Shown in pieces: positions 1-9,414 of a stretch of DNA of 64,000 nt; the first letter of the stretch is position 1; the number at the start of each line of letters is the position of its first letter. The notes under the pieces are model-generated. The model searched no databases. It had not been told where the DNA came from and was given only the letters and a program-made list of their open reading frames with translations. Origin of the DNA: Sphingobacteriales bacterium TSM_CSM (lineage in GTDB: Bacteria; Bacteroidota; Bacteroidia; Chitinophagales; UBA2359). The translations under genes and the position numbers were made by a program. The stretch is taken from the NCBI GenBank assembly GCA_002212725.1, contig MTCR01000108.1, positions 1-64,000 of the forward strand, given 5' to 3'.

Positions 1-818
1 TGGTTAAAAATGGGCAGAAAGAAGTGTTTCCGGTGGCATGTGAAGCCATAGTAAAGCAAGACGGCAAAGATAAAAACGACTGTGAATTAAATGCTGCTCA
101 TCGACTTATGCCTCAAATAAGGTCTGTCTTGCCTGCCACAAAGTATAAATTGATAGGGCTGTTTGACGGTTTATATCCGAATGGGAACATGATAAGAAAC
201 CTGCAAGCACAAGCCATTCGCTATATCATGGGTATTAAGGAAGGCTATGTTTTAGTACAAGTAGGCAGGTTGCGGCAAGACGGGGCATTAGCAGTTAAAG
301 AATGGAACAATGAGAAAGGGCACCGGTGTCGGGCGAGTTGGCGTAACGGCTTGATATTAAATGGTCAGCACCAGGACATATTGGTTAATTACTATGAATT
401 TGAGGAATACAACAAAAAGGGCGAACGGGTTTACCGCAATACATGGATTACCGATCTGGACATTACGCAGGTTAATATTGTTGAGTTGGTAACGGTGGGG
501 CGAAGTCGTTGGAAAATAGAAAATGAAACATTCAATACGCTTAAAACACAGGGCTATCATTTAGAGCATAATTACGGACATGGCAAGAAGAACTTAGCAA
601 CTAACTTTATGCTGCTTACTTTTTTAGCCTTTTTGATAGACCAGATAGCGCAAAGTGTTGATGTGGCATTTAAAAAAGCACTTCAATATTGCCATAACAA
701 AAAAAGTTTATGGGAGGCAGTCAGAAGTACTTTTTATGTAATTCCTTGTCGCAATTGGGAACAGTTATACCGAATAATTGCCAATGAGGTCAAGTTTAAA
801 ATAGTGCTATTGGAGTAA
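1..818 (+). CDS. DDE transposase, 3' part (IS4-like)
   Basis: The reading frame is open from the left edge (in frame from base 3) to the stop at 816-818, so this is the C-terminal part of a longer transposase. A GTG at 24 could be misread as a start, but codons upstream of it continue in frame. About 270 residues are visible. A segment with LFDGLYPNG fits the second catalytic Asp region of the DDE fold. The block GRSRWKIENETFNTLK followed by GYHLEHNYGHG fits the C-terminal catalytic Glu region of IS4-like enzymes, where R, E and K are spaced along a helix. No terminal inverted repeat could be identified in the 45 bases before the next gene. The exact IS family is not certain. Confidence 0.75.
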   Translation, partial: VKNGQKEVFPVACEAIVKQDGKDKNDCELNAAHRLMPQIRSVLPATKYKLIGLFDGLYPNGNMIRNLQAQAIRYIMGIKEGYVLVQVGRLRQDGALAVKEWNNEKGHRCRASWRNGLILNGQHQDILVNYYEFEEYNKKGERVYRNTWITDLDITQVNIVELVTVGRSRWKIENETFNTLKTQGYHLEHNYGHGKKNLATNFMLLTFLAFLIDQIAQSVDVAFKKALQYCHNKKSLWEAVRSTFYVIPCRNWEQLYRIIANEVKFKIVLLE

Positions 819-863
819 AATAAAAACATATTCGCTTGTCTGTTAATAGCGAGAATTGCTGAC

Positions 864-1310
864 ATGCTGATAAATATTTTACAAAAAATGCAAACTTTTA
901 TTCCTGCCAACCCCATACGCCCCAACATTTACGTAGCAATGGCTGCAGGCAAAGGCAGAGGTGTTTTTGCCGCACACCCGCTAAAAGCCGGTGAAATTAT
1001 AGAAATTTGCCCCGTATTGGTGCTGCCGCCCAACGACCGGCCAATGATAGACAATACCAAATTATACGACTACTATTTTTTATGGGGTGAGGAGGAAAAC
1101 CAAATTGCCATTGCATTGGGGTATGGTTCCTTGTATAACCACTCTTACCAGCCCAATGCAGAGTATGAAGCCAATTACGAAGATAACACCCTTACCTTTA
1201 TTTGCCACAAAGATATTGACGCCAACGAAGAAATAACCGTAAATTACAACTGCGATACCAACGATAACACGCCTGTATGGTTTGATAAACAAACAACGCC
1301 AACCGATTAG
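864..1310 (+). CDS. SET domain protein (putative lysine methyltransferase)
   Basis: A 148-residue stand-alone SET domain, the fold of S-adenosylmethionine-dependent protein-lysine methyltransferases. Visible motifs are GKGRGVFA near residue 30 (SAM-binding N-terminal SET motif), YGSLYNHSYQPNAEY near residue 90 (the NHS core that forms the pseudoknot) and EEITVNYN near residue 122 (C-terminal SET motif). There are no pre-SET or post-SET cysteine clusters. The ATG at 888 (MQTFIPANP) is an alternative start that would remove eight residues. The stop is three bases before the phosphatase ATG at 1314, so the two are probably co-transcribed. The substrate in this bacterium is unknown. Confidence 0.8.
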   Translation: MLINILQKMQTFIPANPIRPNIYVAMAAGKGRGVFAAHPLKAGEIIEICPVLVLPPNDRPMIDNTKLYDYYFLWGEEENQIAIALGYGSLYNHSYQPNAEYEANYEDNTLTFICHKDIDANEEITVNYNCDTNDNTPVWFDKQTTPTD

Positions 1311-1313
1311 CAA

Positions 1314-2672
1314 ATGACATATTTTTATCTTTTTCAACTTATACTCCTCTGTTGTACACCGCAGCTATTAAGCGCACAGCAAACCGGCCTGTTGGTATCG
1401 GGTCCCATGCTGGGTTACGCAGAGCACCGCGAAGCCCTTATTTGGCTGGAAGTAAGCCCGCAGGTAACTTCGGTAAAAGTGCAGTATGCCGAAAAGGGCA
1501 GCCTTGTTGCAGAACAGAAAACCGTTGCGTATGAGGGTAAACTGCAGCAAACATTCAATCCGGTAAAAATTATATTAACCGGACTTTCTATGAACAGCAC
1601 CTATGAATATGCCGTTTTGCTCAATGGCGTTGTTCAAAAACTCCCATACCCGCTTACCTTTACCACTAAAAAATTGTGGGAGTGGCGACAAGACCCGCCC
1701 GCTTTTTCTTTTATGTTTGGCTCTTGCGCCTATGTTAACGATTCGGTTTACGACCGCCCGGGTGTGCCTTATGGCCAAAATCCGGCTATTTTTGAAAGCA
1801 TGACCAAACAATCATCAGATTTTATGCTTTGGGTTGGCGATAACGTGTATTTACGCGAAGCCGACTGGAGTTCTGCCTATGGCATTCAGTACCGTTATCA
1901 GCATGTGCGGAAACTGCCGCAACTGCAACCATTTTTTGCATCCAGACCGCAATATGCCACTTGGGACGACCACGATTATGGCCCCAACGATTCTAATTTT
2001 TCCTACGAACTCAAAGATGTTACCCTGCAAACATTTATAAACTATTGGGGCAACAAATCCTATGGCGAAGACGGAAACAAAGGCGTTTACGGTAAATTTA
2101 CCTGGGCCGATGCCGAGTTTTTCCTGCTCGACGACCGGTATTACCGATGGCATGAAGCAATGCCCGATAGCCTGCCCGAAAAAGCATACCTGGGGCAAAG
2201 GCAATTGCAATGGCTTCAAAATGCGTTGCTTTCTTCCACGGCAACCTTTAAATTTATTGTTTCGGGAAGCCAGATGCTCAACCCCCTCAACAATTTTGAG
2301 TGTTTTACCCACTACACCCGCGAATACAACCAACTCATCGGGTTTATAACCAAAAACAAGGTAAAAGGCGTGTTGTTTTTAAGCGGCGACCGGCACCTGA
2401 CCGAAATCATCAAAGTCCAATCCAATGGGTTTTATCCTTTATACGATATTACTAGTTCCCCGCTAACCTCGCGCCCCTATACATCGGTATTTAAAGACAA
2501 AGAAGGCAACAACCCCAACCGCGTACCCAACACGCTGGTTGCAGAGCAAAACTATGTGCACATAGCCTTTTCGGGCAAACGAAAAGAGCGGATTATGACC
2601 ATTTCATGCTACAATGCCAACAACGAAAAAAAATGGAGCTTGGACATTAAGCAGTCGGATCTTGGGTATTAA
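1314..2672 (+). CDS. PhoD-like alkaline phosphatase / phosphodiesterase
   Basis: A 452-residue secreted calcineurin-like metallophosphoesterase of the PhoD family. Residues 1-21 form a signal peptide ending at LLSAQQ. An N-terminal beta-sandwich PhoD_N region (about 25-115) precedes the catalytic domain. Metal-site motifs are VGDNVY near residue 168, ATWDDHDYG near residue 215 and SGDRHLTE near residue 357. PhoD enzymes hydrolyse phosphomonoesters or diesters in the periplasm or outside the cell, often under phosphate limitation; no Pho box was identified here. It lacks a T9SS C-terminal domain, so a periplasmic location is likely. It follows the SET gene with a 3-base gap. Confidence 0.88.
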   Translation: MTYFYLFQLILLCCTPQLLSAQQTGLLVSGPMLGYAEHREALIWLEVSPQVTSVKVQYAEKGSLVAEQKTVAYEGKLQQTFNPVKIILTGLSMNSTYEYAVLLNGVVQKLPYPLTFTTKKLWEWRQDPPAFSFMFGSCAYVNDSVYDRPGVPYGQNPAIFESMTKQSSDFMLWVGDNVYLREADWSSAYGIQYRYQHVRKLPQLQPFFASRPQYATWDDHDYGPNDSNFSYELKDVTLQTFINYWGNKSYGEDGNKGVYGKFTWADAEFFLLDDRYYRWHEAMPDSLPEKAYLGQRQLQWLQNALLSSTATFKFIVSGSQMLNPLNNFECFTHYTREYNQLIGFITKNKVKGVLFLSGDRHLTEIIKVQSNGFYPLYDITSSPLTSRPYTSVFKDKEGNNPNRVPNTLVAEQNYVHIAFSGKRKERIMTISCYNANNEKKWSLDIKQSDLGY

Positions 2673-2823
2673 CCCCGCTTTTCTGCTATTTACAGAGCGG
2701 AAACAGGGCCTGCCAAACTTTTTTACCTTTTCTTCATCTGTAGCAGATAATTAATTGTTTTTAATAAAGAACAAATGTTAAGGCAATTAAAGCCCAAGGG
2801 TTAAAATAACGCCTTTAATTTCT

Positions 2824-2831
2824 TAGCTTTG
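2824..2831 (+). promoter_or_regulatory. Bacteroidota -7 promoter element upstream of ppdK
   Basis: TAGCTTTG matches the sigma-ABfr -7 consensus TAnnTTTG and lies 42 bases before the ppdK ATG. The -33 region is only weakly similar to consensus (TTAAA near 2801). Confidence 0.55.
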
Positions 2832-2872
2832 CACGTTTTACAGCTATTTTTCTAACCAAACACAACTTAACT

Positions 2873-5659
2873 ATGAACCAGACTACAGCGCCCCGTTATG
2901 TCTTCTCATTTAAGGAGGGCGACGGGAAAAACAAACATCTTCTTGGCGGAAAAGGCGCCAACCTGTGCGAAATGACCCAAATCGGCTTAAACGTGCCGCC
3001 GGGTTTTGTAATCAGTACCGAAGCCTGCCTGGCCTATCTTGCCCACCCCAAACGCCAGTTGCCCGATACGGTAATGGAAGAAGTACACCAAAAAATGAAA
3101 GAGGTTGAGCAGGCAACCGGCAAAATATTTGGTAATGCCACCAACCCGCTGCTGGTATCGGTGCGGTCGGGGTCTGCGTTGTCTATGCCGGGCATGATGG
3201 ACACAATACTAAACCTTGGGTTAAACGAATTAACCTTGCAAGGACTTATAAAGCAAACCAACAACGAGCGCTTTGGGTACGATGCCTACCGCCGTTTCAT
3301 ACAACTGTTTGGCAAAGTAGCGCTTGGTGTGCCCGATGAAAAATTTGATGCTCATTTTGAAGCAGTTAAACACCATGCCGGAGTAAAAACCGATATTGGG
3401 CTGAGTGCAGCCGACCTTAAAGAGGTGAGCCACCGTTTTTTGGAAGTAGGGCGCGAACATACCGGCAAACCGTTTCCGCAAAATGTGTTTGAACAATTGG
3501 AAATAGCTATTAAGGCCGTTTTTAACTCGTGGATGGGGAAACGCGCCATAGATTACCGCCGCGAGTTTAAAATAACCCCGCAAATGGCAAACGGCACCGC
3601 CGTAAATGTGGTAGCCATGGTGTTTGGCAATATGGGCAACGACAGTGCAACCGGTGTGGGCTTTACCCGCGACCCCGGCACCGGTGAAAATACCATGTTT
3701 GGCGAATATTTGGTAAATGCTCAGGGCGAAGACGTAGTTGCAGGTATCAGAACACCTAAACCGGTACACCAACTGGAAGACGAAATGCCCGAAATGTACC
3801 GCCAATTAGAAGAACTGAGCCAAAAACTGGAAAAACATTACAAAGAGGTGCAAGACTATGAATATACCATAGAAAAGCAAGTACTCTATTGCCTGCAAAC
3901 CCGAAACGGCAAAATGAACACCACCGCCATGGTGCGCACTTCGGTTGAAATGGTAAAGGAAGGGCTTATTACCAAAGAACAGGCATTGCTGCGCATTAAA
4001 CCCGATATGCTGGAACAACTGCTGCACCCGCGCCTTGACCCCACTCACAAATATACCCCGTTGGCACAGGGGTTGCCGGCCTCGCCCGGAGCCGCATCGG
4101 GGCATTGCGTGTTTGATGCCGACCGTGCCGAAGCGTTAGGCAGAGCCGGTCAGAAAGTCATCTTGGTACGCGAAGAAACCAAACCCGAAGATATTCATGG
4201 CTTTTTTGCCTCGCAGGGTATTCTTACCAGCCGCGGCGGCAAAACCTCACACGCTGCCGTAGTGGCACGTGGCATGGGTAAACCCTGCGTTGCCGGCGCC
4301 GAGGGCATTACCGTAGATGTAAAACTACGCCTTGCTTTTGTTGGCGATACCGTATTGCACGAAGGAGATGAAATTACCATTGACGGCGGAACCGGAATGG
4401 TGTACCGTGGTACTATACCTACTGTGCCGCCGGTTTTTTCCGATGATTTGAAAACCCTGCTTTCGTGGGCCGATGAAATAGCTACCTTAAAAGTTATGGC
4501 CAACGCCGATACGCCCGAAGCCGCTAAAAAAGCGGTGGAATACGGTGCAATGGGCATTGGCTTGTGCAGAACCGAGCGCATGTTTAATGCATCTGACCGC
4601 CTGCCAATTGTTATTGACATGATTTTGGCAAACACAACCGATGAGCGTTTAGTTGCCCTTAACCGCCTGCTGCCCATTCAAAAACAAGATTTTAAAGAAA
4701 TATTTACCGCCATGGCGCCCCGGCCGGTAACCGTGCGCCTGCTCGACCCGCCCATTCACGAATTTTTACCCGAAGCACAACAACTTAACGAAGAACTGGC
4801 ACACCTGCAACAGCTGAAAACTACGGTGCAGGGTGTAAACAACCTCTACAACAGCCTGCGCCTGCTCGATGGCGGCGCCGACATCAATTTTACCAATGCA
4901 TCGCCCTTTAACGCTTCCGGTGAAGATTTAATCACCCAAGCCATTGTTAAAAAAGAGCGAATGCTGAAAAAGGTGAAAGAACTGCACGAGGTTAACCCCA
5001 TGCTTGGCCACAGAGGGGTGCGCTTGGGGCTTACTTTTCCCGAAATTTACTGTATGCAGATACAAGCCATTCTGGAGGCCGCCGCCGAATGCCACCTGGC
5101 CGGTATAGCAATTAACCCCGAAATAATGGTGCCGCAGGTTTGCACCGCCGAAGAACTCATACAGGTAAATGTGCATGTGCAGGCCATTAAAAAGCAGGTA
5201 GAAGAAAAATATAAAGTTTCTCCCGCGTTTAAATTCGGAACCATGATTGAAGTGGTGCGTGCCTGCATGGAAGCCGATGAACTTGCCAAAGTTGCCGAGT
5301 TTTTCTCATTCGGAACCAACGACCTTACACAGGCTACTTTCTCGTTTTCGCGCGAAGATGCCGAAAACAAATTTTTGCCACTTTACACGCAGCAAAATAT
5401 TTTACACGATAACCCCTTTGAATCTATTGATACCAGAGGCGTTGGAAAACTGATGCGTGTAACCGTTGAATGGGGACGAAAAGCCCGCCCCGAATTGAAA
5501 ATAGGCATCTGCGGCGAACAGGGCGGCCACCCCGAATCTATCCAATTCTGCCATCACCTTGGGCTGGATTATGTGTCTTGTTCTTCGCCCCGCGTGCCTA
5601 TAGCGCGCCTTGCGGCTGCTCATGCCAAGTTGGGTGAACGCACCTACACGTCTGATTAA
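2873..5659 (+). CDS. ppdK: pyruvate, phosphate dikinase
   Basis: A 928-residue PPDK, interconverting pyruvate + ATP + Pi with phosphoenolpyruvate + AMP + PPi in the cytoplasm. The domain order is complete: N-terminal ATP-grasp domain (GGKGANLCEMT near residue 23, RSGSALSMPGMMDTILNLG near 100), central swivelling phosphohistidine domain with GGKTSHAAVVARGMGKPCV (phospho-acceptor His460), and C-terminal PEP/pyruvate TIM barrel (GICGEQGGHPES, YVSCSSPRVPIARL with catalytic Cys903). Length is typical of the family. It has its own promoter and a strong terminator, so it is probably monocistronic. It would provide gluconeogenic PEP or a PPi-based glycolytic step. Confidence 0.97.
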   Translation: MNQTTAPRYVFSFKEGDGKNKHLLGGKGANLCEMTQIGLNVPPGFVISTEACLAYLAHPKRQLPDTVMEEVHQKMKEVEQATGKIFGNATNPLLVSVRSGSALSMPGMMDTILNLGLNELTLQGLIKQTNNERFGYDAYRRFIQLFGKVALGVPDEKFDAHFEAVKHHAGVKTDIGLSAADLKEVSHRFLEVGREHTGKPFPQNVFEQLEIAIKAVFNSWMGKRAIDYRREFKITPQMANGTAVNVVAMVFGNMGNDSATGVGFTRDPGTGENTMFGEYLVNAQGEDVVAGIRTPKPVHQLEDEMPEMYRQLEELSQKLEKHYKEVQDYEYTIEKQVLYCLQTRNGKMNTTAMVRTSVEMVKEGLITKEQALLRIKPDMLEQLLHPRLDPTHKYTPLAQGLPASPGAASGHCVFDADRAEALGRAGQKVILVREETKPEDIHGFFASQGILTSRGGKTSHAAVVARGMGKPCVAGAEGITVDVKLRLAFVGDTVLHEGDEITIDGGTGMVYRGTIPTVPPVFSDDLKTLLSWADEIATLKVMANADTPEAAKKAVEYGAMGIGLCRTERMFNASDRLPIVIDMILANTTDERLVALNRLLPIQKQDFKEIFTAMAPRPVTVRLLDPPIHEFLPEAQQLNEELAHLQQLKTTVQGVNNLYNSLRLLDGGADINFTNASPFNASGEDLITQAIVKKERMLKKVKELHEVNPMLGHRGVRLGLTFPEIYCMQIQAILEAAAECHLAGIAINPEIMVPQVCTAEELIQVNVHVQAIKKQVEEKYKVSPAFKFGTMIEVVRACMEADELAKVAEFFSFGTNDLTQATFSFSREDAENKFLPLYTQQNILHDNPFESIDTRGVGKLMRVTVEWGRKARPELKIGICGEQGGHPESIQFCHHLGLDYVSCSSPRVPIARLAAAHAKLGERTYTSD

Positions 5660-5697
5660 ATACACGGTGAAACAACCAGTTCTTTAATTACAACAAA

Positions 5698-5727
5698 AAC
5701 CCGCTGCCTGTACAAAAGCAGCGGGTT
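5698..5727. terminator. bidirectional intrinsic terminator
   Basis: Perfect 10-bp stem AACCCGCTGC / GCAGCGGGTT with a 10-base loop. A-rich sequence lies to the left and T-rich sequence to the right, so it can serve both convergent genes (ppdK on plus, PNGase F-like gene on minus). Confidence 0.85.
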
Positions 5728-5760
5728 TGTTGCATTAAAACCTTTACAAAGCAGCGCCTG

Positions 5761-8700
5761 TTACTTCACTACGCCAACCCGGGCTGTATAGGTTTTATTT
5801 TCAGCCAATACCTGTACATAGTAGATGCCGGCAACGGACGGCAGTTGCAGGTCGAGCACCTGAGTTTGTAAGCTGTGCCGGCTGTTTACCACCAACTGTC
5901 CCAAGGCATTAAATACCTGTATTTCTACCGGGGTTACTTTATCAAAACTAAGGTCAACAAATACCTTGCCATCGGGGTTTGGATTGGGAAATACATTTAC
6001 AACAGGACTGACCGGGCTGCCCGACGGCTGCGGCTGTATATCGGTGGTGTTTTCACATTCAATGGCGTTGTATTCCATGCCCAGATTATATCCAATGGTA
6101 AAATGGTGTACTATGTTCATGCCGTAATCTGGTTCAAAGGTAAGGTAATAGCCGCCGGCGGGGTTTTTAAGGCGCACCCAGCCGGTTCCGTCGCTGTTTG
6201 CCCACCACGAAATGCCGTCTTGCCCGGTATCGTTAAACCTGAGAATGTAACAGCCATCGGGCAGGTTAAACACATCGTCGTAGGTGGTGTTGTTGGTCAT
6301 ACTTGTTCGGGTATAAACCACATTACCCTGGTCGTCGGTAACGGTATAAGAGTTTTCATAAGCGGCGCTGTTGGTTCTGAAATAAAGGCTCAGCCCGCTT
6401 TGGTATTGTGGCGGCAAGGTAAATGGGGTTTCCATTTTGTTGTTGTTAAGGTATTGGTCGCCGCCAATTACGTAGTTGGGTTCGCTTAGTTCAACATAAA
6501 ACACCGGATTATCGGGGTTCAGGTTGGTCCAGTTAAACAGGGGCAGGGTAATTTCTGCTTCCTGCATAAAAGTCAATTGTCCTTCCCACCGGTAATAACA
6601 GGGCATTGATTGTGCAATATCGCTCCATGAGCGCACGCCGTAGGTAATGAGTACACTGCGCAGGGTATCGGCACCGGTATTTTTGATTTTTATGCGCGGG
6701 TTGTCGCAAACAGGGTTTTCCCGGCGGTGCATATCCTCTATGCTTGGGTTTATAATGTCTTCAATAGAGGCATCGAGTTGGAAGTTGGGTGCTCCATAGC
6801 TGATGAGGTGAGCGGCCAATACATAATTTCCATACGGGGTGGGCGAAGACTGAATGTCGTAGTCAAAATTAACCGTTTCGCCCGGGTTTACAAACGGGGT
6901 TAGTTCATGGTCATAGGTATTGACAATGGCTCCCGGGCACCAGCCGCCGCGGTCATAAATCCAGGTTCCGCCCTGCGGATACACAAAATTATCGGAGCAC
7001 TCGTTCCACAAATACCAGTTAAAACGCTGTACGCCGTTAATTTTAAACTTGTGGAATTTGGGGCAAAATTCGGCGCAGTTTTCGGCAGTAGCGCCAAAGC
7101 CGTGCCCGCTGGTTCGGGTTTTAATTCGGAACATGGAGGCGTTTTGCGGCAGGGTTATGTCTTTGGGCGGCAAATGAGTGTTGGTGAGCATAGCGGCATA
7201 GTCGTAGCTGGCATCGGGGTATATTTGTTTCAGCCCCAGTACGTTGCGCGGCGGCGTTCCTTTAATAAACAGAAATTTCAAATCGAGCAATTCCTGGTTA
7301 TTGCCGGCTCTCAGGTCAACGGTTCCGCGCAGCAGGGGTGCATAATCGGTTACGTCAAATATCCAGCGCGTACCTTCGGGCCCAAGGTCAAGGTTAATGC
7401 CGTAGGGGGTAATGTATCGGCCTATTTCGTAGGTAACAGTGTTGCTGTAATATTCGTGGTCGTTTCGCACAATGGTAACTTCGGGCAATACCAGGGTAGA
7501 GTCTGTTTTTACCCCGTTTAGCCACGTATAAGTATAAACATTAGCCGGCCAGGCATAAAACGAATCGGTAGCCTCAGACGGGTGGTTGGGGGCATCGTCC
7601 ATAATAATTTCGTTTGTACCGGGGTTTTCGTACAATACAATATAAGCCATGTCGTTTTCTTCGTTTTCTTCGCTTACAAGCGTATTGATAACCGATTCGT
7701 ATTCACCCTGCTCAAAAACCACATTGGGTCGGGTGTTGGCGGAGTTTAAATTCCAGACATAATCCGATGGGTTTACCTTTTTCCATTGCGGATAACCGTA
7801 CATGGCGCCGTGGTTGGCATTGGCGGAGGCATCGGTAAGAGTGGTTCCGCTGCTTTGGTTCATGGGGTAATACCCAATAAGGTTGGCATAATCGGGGTGG
7901 GTATTGTCAAGGGTTTTGTTCATCCATGCGGCAATGGTAGCCTGCGGCAGCGCTTTGTTAAAAATGGCAAATTCTTTCATTCGGCCGTTATAGTAATCGC
8001 CCGGGTTGGTGGTATTGGCACCAATTCCTATATAAAAACGGGTTATGCCTTCCATAGTTCTGTACTTGGCAGAGCCGGAGTGCCACAAAACGCCGTTTTT
8101 ATAAATGTACATCATGCCGGTACCGGCGTTTTTGGTAAAAGCCCAATGTACCCACTGTCCTTCATATTCATTGGCGGCAGCAGCTTTTTCAATGCGGTCG
8201 TAAGAACTGCCGCTGCTGTTGCCGGCATCCCAGTATATGTTGCCGTTGCTCCAAGGCAGGTGCACGTTCAGTACGCGGTTATTATTGGCATCTACGCCTT
8301 CAAAATTGTAATTGTTTTTGGGTTGCACATCGGGGTTGCCGTAGGTCCAGAAGCTGATGGTAACCTCATTGGTTAGGGAACCTACCGCATTTGCCGGAAT
8401 ATCAACATAATCGGCGCCTTTAAAATCGAGGCAATACTCGGTTTGCCCCGAAATGATGCCCGAAGCAAAAGGGGTTTCCTCGGTAAGCAGGGCATTACCT
8501 GCGGCGGGTTCGGTATTGTTATAGGTAATTTCTACGGCAATATTGGAAGCGCCGTTCCAGGTAAAGGGTGTATTGAACTGCAAAGATTGCCAGCCTGTAC
8601 CGGCAAAAGTGGTATTTAAGCGATACACCTCAACAAAATCGGAAGTTTCATAGTCATCGGGGCTGATGGTGGTATTGAAAGTATGTTTCATTTTGATTGT

Positions 8701-9360
8701 CAGGTTGCGTAATTCGGTTCCTGCATTAGCAACTTCCAACTGTAGCCCGGTAATGTCTCCGGCAGTAAGTCCGGCTGAGGTAAGTTCGGTGGCACGCCAC
8801 AAAAACTGGCTGCGGCGGGTAGCGGTTGTTCCCAATATATCGGCATTTTCCTGAGTACCGGTTCCTATGCTTGCCGTATTGAGTGAAATAGTATTGGTAT
8901 GCACTATTTGTTGTTGTTCGGTTTGGTAAGTGGTATAGGTAGGTTGGCTGGTGTATTGCAGCAGATTAGGTGTAGCGCCGTTAATGGTGTAATTAGGTTG
9001 CGATTTGAAGGTGGAGTCATAAATTCCGTCGCGGTTGGTAACCGCAAAATAGGTAATATAGTCCCACTCACCACAGGGGTAAGAGTCGGCGTTGGTAGCG
9101 GGGTCGCATTTAAGGGTTTGGTACATCAGCACTTTTTCGTAGGTTTCAGAACCATCGGGGAAGGTAAATGTGCCCAGATAGGGGGCGCCCCAACCAATAG
9201 GGCTGGGGTCGTTAAAGGTAAAAGTTTGTACCACCACTGTATCGCCGGGTTGGCGTTGTGCCTTTAGAGAAACCGCAGCCAATAACAGGAAAAAGAGCAG
9301 GGTAATATTGGTATTAAACAAAATACCCCAAAGCAGAGAGAGCGTGTATTTTTTCTTCAT
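5761..9360 (-). CDS. secreted PNGase F-like protein with LamG insertion and T9SS sorting domain
   Basis: A 1199-residue exported protein. Residues 1-34 form a signal peptide. Residues about 40-115 resemble the start of peptide-N-glycosidase F (TFTFPDG, CGEWDYITYF; D100 aligns by eye with catalytic Asp60 of Elizabethkingia PNGase F). About 310-520 is a LamG/concanavalin-like domain. From about 645 the PNGase F fold resumes (GRYITPYG, DVTDYAPLLRG, SGHGFGATAENCAEFC with E764 matching catalytic Glu206, DRGGWCPGA). The last 80 residues are a type A T9SS sorting domain (VFPNPNPDGKVFVDL, ending in ARVGVVK). The position of PNGase F Glu118 appears to be Asn here in a hand alignment. It may release N-glycans or only bind them. 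Confidence 0.8.
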   Translation of the reverse strand: MKKKYTLSLLWGILFNTNITLLFFLLLAAVSLKAQRQPGDTVVVQTFTFNDPSPIGWGAPYLGTFTFPDGSETYEKVLMYQTLKCDPATNADSYPCGEWDYITYFAVTNRDGIYDSTFKSQPNYTINGATPNLLQYTSQPTYTTYQTEQQQIVHTNTISLNTASIGTGTQENADILGTTATRRSQFLWRATELTSAGLTAGDITGLQLEVANAGTELRNLTIKMKHTFNTTISPDDYETSDFVEVYRLNTTFAGTGWQSLQFNTPFTWNGASNIAVEITYNNTEPAAGNALLTEETPFASGIISGQTEYCLDFKGADYVDIPANAVGSLTNEVTISFWTYGNPDVQPKNNYNFEGVDANNNRVLNVHLPWSNGNIYWDAGNSSGSSYDRIEKAAAANEYEGQWVHWAFTKNAGTGMMYIYKNGVLWHSGSAKYRTMEGITRFYIGIGANTTNPGDYYNGRMKEFAIFNKALPQATIAAWMNKTLDNTHPDYANLIGYYPMNQSSGTTLTDASANANHGAMYGYPQWKKVNPSDYVWNLNSANTRPNVVFEQGEYESVINTLVSEENEENDMAYIVLYENPGTNEIIMDDAPNHPSEATDSFYAWPANVYTYTWLNGVKTDSTLVLPEVTIVRNDHEYYSNTVTYEIGRYITPYGINLDLGPEGTRWIFDVTDYAPLLRGTVDLRAGNNQELLDLKFLFIKGTPPRNVLGLKQIYPDASYDYAAMLTNTHLPPKDITLPQNASMFRIKTRTSGHGFGATAENCAEFCPKFHKFKINGVQRFNWYLWNECSDNFVYPQGGTWIYDRGGWCPGAIVNTYDHELTPFVNPGETVNFDYDIQSSPTPYGNYVLAAHLISYGAPNFQLDASIEDIINPSIEDMHRRENPVCDNPRIKIKNTGADTLRSVLITYGVRSWSDIAQSMPCYYRWEGQLTFMQEAEITLPLFNWTNLNPDNPVFYVELSEPNYVIGGDQYLNNNKMETPFTLPPQYQSGLSLYFRTNSAAYENSYTVTDDQGNVVYTRTSMTNNTTYDDVFNLPDGCYILRFNDTGQDGISWWANSDGTGWVRLKNPAGGYYLTFEPDYGMNIVHHFTIGYNLGMEYNAIECENTTDIQPQPSGSPVSPVVNVFPNPNPDGKVFVDLSFDKVTPVEIQVFNALGQLVVNSRHSLQTQVLDLQLPSVAGIYYVQVLAENKTYTARVGVVK

Positions 9361-9414
9361 GAACTATGTTTTGGTATATTGTAAAGTGAAATAATTTTTT
9401 ATTGATTAGCCATA

